55,455 bases of DNA from an uncultured Parafilimonas sp. (GTDB lineage Bacteria > Bacteroidota > Bacteroidia > Chitinophagales > Chitinophagaceae): the NCBI GenBank assembly GCA_937892395.1, contig CALAGJ010000182.1:1-55455 (forward strand), given 5' to 3'. The notes beneath the pieces are model-generated. The model saw only the letters and a list, made by a program, of their open reading frames with translations. It was not told the origin of the DNA and did not search any database. Shown here in pieces: positions 1 through 7,594 of this stretch. The translations under genes were made by a program, and so were the position numbers. Positions within the stretch are counted from its first letter, which is position 1. Every line of letters starts with the position of its first letter.

Positions 1-640
1 GGCGATCAGCGTTTCGATGGCATGCTGAATAACGGCTTCCGATTCGGGATCGATCGACGAAGTCGCTTCGTCCAGAATAAGAATGTCGGGATTGAACACC
101 AGCGCTCTCACGAAAGAGATCAGTTGCCGCTGGCCCATTGAAAGCGTTGCGCCGCGCTCCATGACCTGGTAGTGGTAAGCGCCGGGCAGCCGCTCGATGA
201 ACTCATGCGCGCCGATCATTTTGGCTGCTTCGATCACATCGGCTTCGGAAATGGAAGGGTCGCGCAAGGTGATATTTTCCATCACCGTGCCGGAAAAGAG
301 GAAGACATCCTGCAAGACGACAGCGATGCGACGGCGCAGGGCAAACACATCGTATTCCTTCAGGTCGTGCCCGTCGATTCGAATGTGCCCGCTGCGGATA
401 TCGTAAAAACGGTTGAGTAAGCTGATGATCGTCGTTTTGCCGCTCCCTGTGCTGCCCACAATGGCCAGTGTTTCTCCCGGCTGGATGTGGAAAGAAACAC
501 CTTTCAGCACGTCATCTGTGTCGGAGGCGTAGGTAAAATACACCTGCTCGAATGCTACTTCCCCGCGCAGTTTGGCCGGCGCAAGTTGACCGGTATTGGC
601 AATGCGGTCGTCATTTTCCAATAATATAAAACGCCTGGAA
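1..640 (-). CDS. ABC exporter ATPase domain, fragment cut at both ends
   Basis: The minus strand reads without a stop as the nucleotide-binding domain of an MsbA/MdlB-type ABC exporter. In order I see an A-loop region (VYFTYA), Walker A (GSTGSGKTT, near base 440), a Q-loop (VVLQDVFLF), the signature LSMGQRQ (near base 150) and Walker B with D-loop (ILILDEATSSID). Such proteins pair six membrane helices with this domain and export lipids or drugs. The membrane part is absent: upstream, homology stops at about base 640, where unrelated sequence begins. The 3' end runs off the window. The segment is visibly GC-rich, unlike the AT-rich remainder, so it probably comes from another genome or a misjoin. 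Family call is secure; exact substrate is unknown. Confidence 0.85.
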
Positions 641-642
641 CA

Positions 643-825
643 GCAACAATTATCCATCAGTTTGCGACGGAATTCAAGCAATATATCTACCTGAATCTGG
701 AATTACCAGAAGATAAACAACTTTTCTTGCAGTTTTCCAATATGGATACCTTATTGCAGTCGCTCTTTTTTCTGAAAAATAAGGAATTGTCGCGCAAGCA
801 CGAAACATTATTATTTATAGATGAG
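643..825 (+). pseudogene. AAA_14/DUF4143-type ATPase fragment fused to ruvB
   Basis: In the same frame as the downstream RuvB, this stretch encodes TIIHQFATEF, QYIYLNLELPEDKQLF and LLQSLFFLKNKEL, then LLFIDEI. That order matches the N-terminal half of AAA_14/DUF4143 ATPases, whose Walker A (normally GKT/GKS) should sit just before TIIHQF; here the residues are PGTA, so the P-loop is lost at the left junction. RuvB has no equivalent of this segment. The match to RuvB starts at the shared Walker B motif. The fragment therefore appears to be a piece of a different gene joined at both ends. It has no start codon or complete domain and is unlikely to be a functional protein as it stands. Confidence 0.7.
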
Positions 826-1521
826 ATTCACAGGTTAAGCACTGTAGTAGAAGAATATCTCTATGCAGCAATGGAGGATTATCGCATAGATATTTTGATA
901 GATACCGGACCAAATGCCAGAAGCATACAATTGAATCTGAGTCCTTTTACATTAATTGGTGCCACTACACGCAGTGGGCTACTTACAGCACCACTGCTGA
1001 GCAGATTTGCTATTAAATCCAGATTGGAATATTATACCGCAGAAAGACTTCAATACATACTTGAACGAAGTGCCGGCATACTCAAAACTAGTATTGATAG
1101 TGTATCTGCCTTTGAAATAGCTCGGCGCAGCAGGGGCACACCTCGTATAGCAAATGGTTTGCTAAGGCGCATCAGAGATTTTGCACAGGTGCTGAATGAT
1201 GGTAACATAGATTTGGATATTACCCGACATGCTTTAAAAGCCCTCAATGTAGATGAACATGGTTTAGATGAAATGGACAATAGAATCCTTACCACTATTA
1301 TAGATAAATTTAAAGGAGGCCCAGTAGGTATTACAACTATAGCCACAGCCGTGGGAGAAGAAACTGGTACATTGGAAGAAGTATATGAACCATTTTTAAT
1401 ACAGGAAGGCTTTATACAGCGTACACCAAGGGGAAGGATAGTTACACTAAAAGCATATCAGCATTTAGACAGAAACCCTGCAAATAAAAACAACAGTCCA
1501 AATACATTATTTGATGCATAA
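813..1521 (+). CDS. ruvB: Holliday junction branch-migration ATPase RuvB, 5' part missing
   Basis: RuvB is the hexameric AAA+ motor that drives RuvA-bound Holliday junctions during recombination repair. From Walker B onward the protein is typical: LFIDEIHRL, VEEYLYAAMEDYRIDILID, sensor 1 GATTRSG, the arginine-finger region LLSRFAI, sensor 2 GTPRIANGLLRR, and the winged-helix C-terminus (GGPVGITTIATAVGEE, PRGRIVTLKAYQHL). About 100 N-terminal residues with Walker A are absent and are replaced in frame by AAA_14-type sequence. An open frame can be extended to a TTG at 727, but that start lies in the foreign part. The gene is probably complete in the real genome and broken here by misassembly. 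Confidence 0.9.
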
Positions 1522-1554
1522 AGGATCGTGTTCAACAGTTCTATCACAATAATT

Positions 1555-2442
1555 TCATTCGATTAAGTTTCCATGCTTTGCAGTGTCATACGTATGCTTC
1601 CACCTACGGTGGCTCCATAAATAATTTGCTGGCCGCATACGAACAGCTGCTTCCACACGTTTTTTTAATTCTAAAGCAAGATAGCCCTCTTTGTATGCAT
1701 GTGGTGTGGTTGTAATAAGCTGCATATCAATTCTATAATATCCCCTTTTTGTTTTATAAAAATCTCCATACACTACGGCTGAATTATATAGCCTGGCATT
1801 TTTTTCAGGACCTTTCACAAAGGGTGCAGGCTTAGAAAAGAATTGCATCCAATAAGCATCAGCAGGATTGCCGGGGTTTTGATCCGCTGCCAGCCCAATG
1901 GCGTGAGGCTGGTCTTTGTATTCCAGAAAAGCAGATTTAAAATTTGTAGCAGGCAATAATATGGTGCCATACCTGCATCTTACTTTACAGATTAATTTAT
2001 TTAATCCTTTGTTGGCTACAGGCATATACACACCAAGAAAGGGAAATTTTGAAGATTGGGCAATACAATAATTTGCAAACTCCCAATTAAAAAAATGGCC
2101 ACATACTAATTGCACCTGTTGACTATCCGGATACAAATCATTTAGTACATGCATTGTATTACATTCTATACGCTTCGCAATTTCTTTATCGCTTGCCGAA
2201 ATGAGTTTTATTGTTTCCAGAAAAGTGTCAATAAGATTTTTATAAAATGCTTTGGCAATGATAATTTTTTCTGCTTCCTGCTTATCTGGAAATGCTATAG
2301 AAAGATTTTGCATAACCACATCTCTGCGATATTTGAATACATAAAATACCAATACATAAATGCCGTCACTTATAGCATACATTATCTGCCAGGGTATCAA
2401 AGACAATAAATAAAAAAAACTGTAGATGATATAGTATGACAT
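1555..2442 (-). CDS. LpxL/HtrB-family lipid A acyltransferase
   Basis: A 295-residue member of the lysophospholipid/lauroyl acyltransferase family that adds secondary acyl chains to lipid A precursors at the inner membrane. An N-terminal hydrophobic anchor (about residues 3-35) is followed by the catalytic HX4E motif GHFFNWE (H116, E121). Further family blocks are GLAADQNPGNPADAYWMQFF and a C-terminal RPANYLWSHRRWK. Its length is normal. It converges on ruvB with a gap of about 30 bases and is followed upstream by a separate DUF1801 gene, so no operon partner for lipid A synthesis is visible. Which acyl chain it transfers cannot be read from the sequence. Confidence 0.88.
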   Translation of the reverse strand: MSYYIIYSFFYLLSLIPWQIMYAISDGIYVLVFYVFKYRRDVVMQNLSIAFPDKQEAEKIIIAKAFYKNLIDTFLETIKLISASDKEIAKRIECNTMHVLNDLYPDSQQVQLVCGHFFNWEFANYCIAQSSKFPFLGVYMPVANKGLNKLICKVRCRYGTILLPATNFKSAFLEYKDQPHAIGLAADQNPGNPADAYWMQFFSKPAPFVKGPEKNARLYNSAVVYGDFYKTKRGYYRIDMQLITTTPHAYKEGYLALELKKRVEAAVRMRPANYLWSHRRWKHTYDTAKHGNLIE

Positions 2443-2525
2443 GCCTTACTAATTATTTCTTAAAATAACAATTTACTAATGTAATTTAGTGGTCAAAGAT
2501 AGCCTTGATATAGTCTCTACAAGAA

Positions 2526-2891
2526 CTATGCTTTTTTTATGTTTTCATCCAAACGAAAGGCAATGATTTTTTGTATCAACTGCTCGGGTAGTTTATTGCT
2601 CAGTGTAAATTGAATGGCGCCTTTTGATGTTTTATACATGGTAAGCTCCTCCTTAAAAGCTATAATAGCAGAGGGTGTCGGATAAAATCCAATATGTGAT
2701 TTATACCCGGCAAAATAAACTAATGGCCCATGATATTTATAAGTCGGCATTTGATAGCTGATACACTCCTCGGCTTGAGGAGCGGAGGATTTTATAATCT
2801 GCCTTATGTGGTTTAATTTTTCCTTTGTAGCAGACGGAAACAAAGCTATATACTCATCCACATTTTTTGGTTTCATTTGCATATTGTCCAT
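2526..2891 (-). CDS. DUF1801 (YdhG-like) protein
   Basis: A 121-residue soluble protein with the DUF1801 layout: an N-terminal helix pair (VDEYIALFPSATKEKLNHIRQII), then EECISYQMPTYKYHGPLVYFAGYKSHIGFYP and a C-terminal QFTLSNKLPEQLIQKIIAFRLDE. The fold is related to YdhG and the frataxin-like Fra protein of Bacillus, which has been linked to iron delivery; the function of most members is unknown. The gene stands alone, with about 80 bases to the acyltransferase downstream. Start ATG at 2891 is assumed; an internal ATG two codons to seven codons later is also possible. Confidence 0.8.
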   Translation of the reverse strand: MDNMQMKPKNVDEYIALFPSATKEKLNHIRQIIKSSAPQAEECISYQMPTYKYHGPLVYFAGYKSHIGFYPTPSAIIAFKEELTMYKTSKGAIQFTLSNKLPEQLIQKIIAFRLDENIKKA

Positions 2892-3030
2892 TTAAAAAAA
2901 TACTTTTAAGAAGCAGCCTAAGCTTTGTAGTATAACTACTAACATTCATACTTTATTTCAATATAAGAGAATATAATTTTTCTTCCATCAAAAGATATAA
3001 ACCCATAGATTGATTGGGGCAATTTTTAAT

Positions 3031-3059
3031 TTTTTGCCCTTCGGGCAATGATTGTGCAG
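3031..3059 (-). repeat. Dispersed palindromic repeat, copy 1
   Basis: Read on the minus strand this is ATCATTGCCCGAAGGGC followed by an A-rich tail. The core TTGCCCGAAGGGC forms a short hairpin. Related copies occur at 4130, 6093 and 31104, with diverged forms at 5969 and 31061, all in intergenic DNA. Confidence 0.6.
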
Positions 3060-3076
3060 GTGATTATTTCTTACTA

Positions 3077-3456
3077 CTATTTATATTTTTTTAAATTATA
3101 CAATCCCCAAAATCCAAGCAGCAATTCGATGACAAGGCCTATAGAAAGTAGCACTGAAGGAGCTCCATCTACTAATAAGCTGAGTATTCTTCCTAAAGCG
3201 AGGCTTAAAATAAAAATGATATTTGAGCTTGTAGCAGCATACCAATACTGAGGATTTAAAATTCCAAAAACCCAATAGCCTGCCATTCCAAGATATAAGC
3301 CCATTATAGCCCTAAAATATGTTTTAAATCAGTGGATACTACATTGAAATCAAATAGGATCGGCAAACTACCAGTTGGCTGTAAACCATACAACAATGCT
3401 ATACCTGCCACTAATATGGCTGATACCAACAATTGTAAATTCTTATTTTTTTTCAT
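3077..3456 (-). pseudogene. DUF4345 membrane protein, split by a one-base frameshift
   Basis: Two overlapping frames together make one small four-helix DUF4345 protein. The first half starts at ATG 3456 (MKKNKNLQLLVSAI) and runs to STDLKHI, then ends at a stop near 3304. The second half continues in another frame from AIMGLYLGMAGYW through LSLALGRILSLLVDG to LLGFWGLYNLKKYK. In the family these halves are joined as LKHIFRAIMGLY. Adding a single T to the run of four T's on the coding strand near 3314 restores exactly that reading. This is either a homopolymer sequencing error or a recent inactivation. Function of the family is unknown. Confidence 0.8.
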
Positions 3457-3692
3457 ACGCTTTTTTCGTATTTGCACATGTAAGATAAATGTTTTATGAA
3501 ACAATTGCTTTAAAAAACGGGAATTAAAATAAAAGGTCAATCGGTATTTCCATATCTTTTTCAAAATATAAATACAGCCTGATATTATTTTGGGTAAATT
3601 AAAATCGCTGCTGATTACCACTTCGGTTTTAGTTTTTTTGCCGTGTTATATATTTGTTTTGCAAAATGTTTTTTTGCTTCTGATCGTTGATT

Positions 3693-4034
3693 TCATATTT
3701 GAGCTTTGTATTGCTCATAATCCACATTTGCCTTTTTAGTGATTGAAGGTGGCTTGCGGTTCATGGCCAGTATTTCTGCCAATTCTAAGTAGATGGTTGC
3801 CACACTATTTAACAGGTTTAGTTCGTTTTCATTCAAATAGTTTTTTGCTATTTCAGTTTCTTGTTTTGTGGGTTTGATTCATCTAATATGTGTTTAACCA
3901 AGATTTGTTTTTTTAGTATAGATTCGTTGATAAATAATTTCGGCGGCGGCGTGTCCGAGTGTTGACCTATGTATTTTATTTTGCACAGTTTGAAAAAATT
4001 CAACTGAAATTTCTAACTTATTATCATTTCTCAT
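3693..4034 (-). pseudogene. RhuM-family remnant, degraded
   Basis: On the minus strand a frame starting near 4034 gives EFFQTVQNKIH followed by GHAAAEIIYQR, typical of the middle of RhuM-family proteins, then reaches a stop. After a short scrambled stretch the match resumes as PTKQETEIAKNYLNENELN and VATIYLELAEILAMNRKP, and then jumps, with an apparent in-frame deletion, to ITKKANVDYEQYKAQ at the C-terminus. The N-terminal DNA-binding half is absent. RhuM proteins are often found beside restriction or toxin genes in accessory regions; no such gene survives here. At least one stop/frameshift and one deletion make this a pseudogene. Assignment is from remembered family motifs. Confidence 0.65.
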
Positions 4035-4129
4035 TATTAGTCAAAAAACTCCTTTAAAGGACTCATTTTTTGGATAATAATTTTTCGATTTGCTCTATGA
4101 TTGTTTCCTTTCACCCTACGCCCTTGACC

Positions 4130-4164
4130 CTGAATAATCATTGCCCGAAGGGCGAAAAAATAAA
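4130..4164 (+). repeat. Dispersed palindromic repeat, copy 2
   Basis: ATCATTGCCCGAAGGGCGA followed by an A-rich tail, preceded by CTGAATA. It is nearly the same as copy 3 at 6093, including the flanking bases on both sides of the palindrome. Confidence 0.65.
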
Positions 4165-4241
4165 AATACAGCACAAAATAATAGCCCAATGGTAACAGCT
4201 ATGGAGCTAATAGTTCTTTAAAAATAATCCAATAATTTTTT

Positions 4242-5669
4242 TTACGCTTTTCTCCCTTTGGTAGCTATAAAATAGAGCGGTATGCCCAGCAGTGCAATGC
4301 CCAAACCCCAGCCTGCATAGTCTGGTTTTGCTATAATGAGGCTAATACAAAATATGCCTGCGAGCATTAAATAAATAATGGGTAAAATGGGATAACCAAA
4401 TGCTTTATAGGGCCTTTCGGCATCCGGCATTTTTTTACGCAGTATAAATATGCCAATAATGGTAAGTATATAAAATATAACTACTACAAATGCTACCATA
4501 TCCAGCAGGTCTCCATACTTGCCACTGAGGCACAAAAGTGCTGCCACTGCACACTGTATCCAAAGGCCAAATGATGGTACAGATTTACTGTTGAGCTGTG
4601 CTGTACGTTTAAAAAATAATCCATCCTGAGCCATGGTATAATAGACCCTGGCACCGGCCAGTATTAAGCCATTATTGCATCCAAATGTGGATACCATAAG
4701 CAGTACCGCTATTATAAATGTGCCGCTGGCCCCAAAAATGACTGTGGATGCAGACACGGCTACACGGTTTTCCGGAGCAAATGCAATATCGTGCAGGGGC
4801 AGTACAGCCAAATACATCAGATTGCAACTTATATAAATGATGCTTACGATAAGCGTACCCAAAAAAAGACTGAGACCTATATTCTTCTTAGGATTTTTTA
4901 TTTCGCCGGCTATAAATGTTACATTGTTCCAACTGTCGCTGCTAAATATGGAGCCCACCAATGCAGAGGCAAGTACTCCTGCCATACCAAGACCGGTTAT
5001 AAGATTCCAACTGTCTGTATCTGTGCCACCTGTGCGGCTACTGTGCTGTTGCATTTGCCAAGCATTGGTCCAGTTGGCATGCCAAATGTCTGCATCGGTA
5101 GCCAATAAAAATCCAAATACAATCAATCCAAATGTGGCTATCAATTTTGTAGTAGTAAACACATTCTGAATAATCTGCCCGCCCTTTATTCCTCTTGTAT
5201 TGGAGTAAGTAAGTAATACAATGAGTAGGATAGCTACAATTTGCGCAGCACTGATTGAAAAACTTCCTGCGGAAAAAAGGATATTTTTTTCGCTGAGTGT
5301 AGGAAATAAGTAAGCCGCAAATTTGCTGAAAGCCACGCCCACAGCAGCTATGGTGCCTGTTTGTATTACTGAAAAAAAACTCCATCCATACATAAATCCA
5401 ATGAGTGGATTATATGCTTCCCTCAGATACACATACTGCCCACCTGCTTTTGGAAACATACTGCTGAGCTCACCATAGCTCAATGCTGCTGTTATGGTCA
5501 TAAACCCGGTTATGACCCAGGCTGCTATGAGCCAGCCGGCACTGCCCACATCTTTGAGCATATCTGCACTTACAATAAAAATACCACTGCCAATCATGCT
5601 GCCACTCACTATCATGGTAGCATCCCATAAGCCTAAGGACGGTTTAAAATCTTTAGCTATATCACTCAT
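4242..5669 (-). CDS. APC-family amino acid permease
   Basis: A 475-residue integral membrane protein with about 12 hydrophobic segments. The first helix holds the APC-superfamily substrate motif GSMIGSGIFIVSADML, followed by GELSSMFPKAGGQYVYLREAY, which is typical of the LAT/APC amino acid transporters. It most likely imports or exchanges amino acids by cation coupling. It is a single gene with long non-coding DNA on both sides (over 500 bases upstream, towards the sulfatase). A terminator-like hairpin at 5749-5776 lies in its presumed leader. Substrate cannot be assigned. Confidence 0.88.
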   Translation of the reverse strand: MSDIAKDFKPSLGLWDATMIVSGSMIGSGIFIVSADMLKDVGSAGWLIAAWVITGFMTITAALSYGELSSMFPKAGGQYVYLREAYNPLIGFMYGWSFFSVIQTGTIAAVGVAFSKFAAYLFPTLSEKNILFSAGSFSISAAQIVAILLIVLLTYSNTRGIKGGQIIQNVFTTTKLIATFGLIVFGFLLATDADIWHANWTNAWQMQQHSSRTGGTDTDSWNLITGLGMAGVLASALVGSIFSSDSWNNVTFIAGEIKNPKKNIGLSLFLGTLIVSIIYISCNLMYLAVLPLHDIAFAPENRVAVSASTVIFGASGTFIIAVLLMVSTFGCNNGLILAGARVYYTMAQDGLFFKRTAQLNSKSVPSFGLWIQCAVAALLCLSGKYGDLLDMVAFVVVIFYILTIIGIFILRKKMPDAERPYKAFGYPILPIIYLMLAGIFCISLIIAKPDYAGWGLGIALLGIPLYFIATKGRKA

Positions 5670-5748
5670 CTACTTTGTTTGGCGGGAAAGATAGTAGAAT
5701 ATATGGTTAGGCATATCATTGATTCTGGTCTGAGGTAAGCGGGATTAT

Positions 5749-5776
5749 CCCAAAAAAGTCTAATGACTTTTTTGGG
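5749..5776. terminator. Perfect 12-bp hairpin, terminator or attenuator
   Basis: CCCAAAAAAGTC pairs perfectly with GACTTTTTTGGG around a TAAT loop, and T's follow on the plus strand. No gene ends here: it lies 80 bases upstream of the permease start on the minus strand. It could be a permease-leader attenuator or the terminator of an undetected small transcript. Confidence 0.5.
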
Positions 5777-5968
5777 TTTAACATTGTTTTTAAAAATAAT
5801 ATACATCTCAATTATGCCCTTTCTTTCTTATCATTCTCTCTAATGGAATTGCTATCTTGCTTGAGCTTTTCAGGCTAACTGTGAATAGTCAAAAGTGTTT
5901 TATATCGTTATGATCCACCATTGTTTTCGTTTACTTTATTTCACTTCATTTCACCTGCCATCATAGCC

Positions 5969-6000
5969 CTGCGTAATCATTCCCCGTAGAGCCTGTTCCC
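5969..6000 (+). repeat. Diverged copy of the palindromic repeat
   Basis: AATCATTCCCCGTAGAGCC resembles the ATCATTGCCCGAAGGGC family with altered stem bases; the closest relative is the CCCCTACGGGGA form at 31061. Confidence 0.4.
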
Positions 6001-6092
6001 GAATTTACTTCGGAAACGAAACAATAAAACCTTAAACCCCAAGCCTCAAACCTTAAACAATAGTTTGCTTGGCTTCACTGCAATCATGGGCA

Positions 6093-6124
6093 CTGCAGAA
6101 TCATTGCCCGAAGGGCGAAAAATG
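6093..6124 (+). repeat. Dispersed palindromic repeat, copy 3
   Basis: CTGCAGA precedes ATCATTGCCCGAAGGGCGA and an A-rich tail. It matches copy 2 (4130) over the full palindrome and into both flanks. Confidence 0.65.
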
Positions 6125-6247
6125 GTTTTATTCAATTTCATAAATACAACCGAGTATCTATTTGTGGATTTTATTAGTGCTGCTATTTGAATTGATATTG
6201 TATTATGTGTGGGAAATATTATTTTTGAAGTCTAAAAATATGCTTAC

Positions 6248-7591
6248 ATGAAAAAGTGGCTTTTATTCTGTTCTATTTCCATGGTTGTATTGTCGTGCAA
6301 ATGCAAGGATGACGATGTGGAATATAAAAACCGGGATGAGCGTACACTATCTAATCCAAATGTGATTCTAATATTGGGAGATGATATTGGTTATGAAATA
6401 CCAACTTATACGGGTGGCCAATCGCACAGCACACCAAATATTGATATGATGGCCAGCGGTGGGGTGCGATTTTCAAATTGTAATGCAAGCCCATTATGCT
6501 CGCCAAGTAGGTATATGCTTTTGACAGGTAAATACAATAATAGAAACTATGGAGAAACCTCCTGGGGCTATATGCCGCTGTCTTATAAAACCATTGCCAA
6601 TATGATGGAAGCCAATGGATACGCCACCTGTGCGGTGGGCAAGTGGCAATTGGATGGCGGGGATGCTGCGCTTAAAAGTTTTGGTTTTCAAAACTATGCC
6701 ATTACCAACCCTTTTAAAGAGGGATTGGTAGAAGAGGGCAATTCTTTTTATAAAAATCCGGTGGTGTATCAGGATGGCATCTATTTGCCGGCCTCTGCCA
6801 CTAATGGTTTGTTTGGTGAAGATGTAATGAGGAATTATATGTTTGACTATATAACTGCAAACAAAAACAAAAAATTTTTTATTTACTGGGCGCCAAATTT
6901 AGCCCATGCGCCATTTACACCTACTCCAGACGATGCGGAGTTTGACAGCTGGATACCAAAGGACAATCAAATACTTGCTGATTCAATTTATTTTCCAAAT
7001 ATGATAAGGTATTATGATAAAGAAATTGGTCTACTAATTGGTAAACTAAATGAGCTCAATTTGATGCAGAACACTGTTATACTGCACATAATGGGTGATA
7101 ATGGTACCAATAATAATTTGAATAATAAATACAAGGGCCAAATCATACCGGGAGGAAAAACTTTTAGCACTACTTATGGCACACATGTACCTTTTATAGC
7201 ATACAGCCCGGGCAATATTGCTCCAAAAGAAATAAAAGATATGGTGGACTTTGTAGATTTTATACCCGCTGTGGCAGACCTTACAAACATGCCAATACCT
7301 ACATTTTTTGGTGCATTGGATGGGTTCAACTTTACCCCACAAATTTTTGGAGAAAAGCCAACACCAAGGGACGCAGGGTTTTGCTATTATGACCCCAATA
7401 GGAGTGGCCCGGATACTCAGCTGGCTAAAATATGGGCATTGGATGGCAGTTATAAACTGTATAGTGATGGCCGCTTTTATAACTATGTACAAGATCCTAA
7501 AGAAAAAAGAAATCTATCCGATGGCGGATTGCTGGATTCAGAAAAAAAGATAAAAGATAATCTTCAAAAAGTAATAGACCGCTATCAATAA
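6248..7591 (+). CDS. Lipoprotein sulfatase (formylglycine type)
   Basis: A 447-residue alkaline-phosphatase-superfamily sulfatase. The N-terminus is a lipoprotein signal with lipobox VLSC (C17), so the enzyme is probably anchored in the outer membrane or periplasm. The metal-binding GDDIGYE (D45, D46) precedes the hallmark CSPSR motif (C84-R88), in which the cysteine is converted to formylglycine. Later blocks AVGKWQLDGG, FIYWAPNLAHAPF and HIMGDNGTN carry the remaining metal and sulfate ligands. It would hydrolyse sulfate esters, perhaps from sulfated polysaccharides. The modifying enzyme (FGE or anSME) is not in the window. The next gene, converging with a gap of only three bases, encodes a lectin-domain surface protein. 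Confidence 0.93.
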   Translation: MKKWLLFCSISMVVLSCKCKDDDVEYKNRDERTLSNPNVILILGDDIGYEIPTYTGGQSHSTPNIDMMASGGVRFSNCNASPLCSPSRYMLLTGKYNNRNYGETSWGYMPLSYKTIANMMEANGYATCAVGKWQLDGGDAALKSFGFQNYAITNPFKEGLVEEGNSFYKNPVVYQDGIYLPASATNGLFGEDVMRNYMFDYITANKNKKFFIYWAPNLAHAPFTPTPDDAEFDSWIPKDNQILADSIYFPNMIRYYDKEIGLLIGKLNELNLMQNTVILHIMGDNGTNNNLNNKYKGQIIPGGKTFSTTYGTHVPFIAYSPGNIAPKEIKDMVDFVDFIPAVADLTNMPIPTFFGALDGFNFTPQIFGEKPTPRDAGFCYYDPNRSGPDTQLAKIWALDGSYKLYSDGRFYNYVQDPKEKRNLSDGGLLDSEKKIKDNLQKVIDRYQ

Positions 7592-7594
7592 ATA

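Larger units (their letters stand above)
5670..6247. other. Divergent intergenic region with hairpin and repeats
   Basis: 578 bases between the divergent permease and sulfatase genes. I find no convincing coding frame. It holds a strong hairpin (5749-5776), an 11-base direct repeat AAACCTTAAAC at 6027-6037 and 6048-6058, a diverged palindromic repeat at 5969, and a good copy at 6093-6124. The composition and repeats suggest old insertions rather than a lost gene. Confidence 0.6.

Noticed and set aside
172..420. Plus-strand frames over the ABC domain
   Set aside because: The minus strand encodes all ABC ATPase motifs; these are shadows in GC-rich DNA.
727..1521. TTG at 727 as the real ruvB start
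   Set aside because: The residues after it belong to an AAA_14-type ATPase, and RuvB would lack its Walker A.
6027..6058. CRISPR-like spacing of AAACCTTAAAC
   Set aside because: Only two 11-base copies with a 10-base gap exist; no array or cas gene is present.
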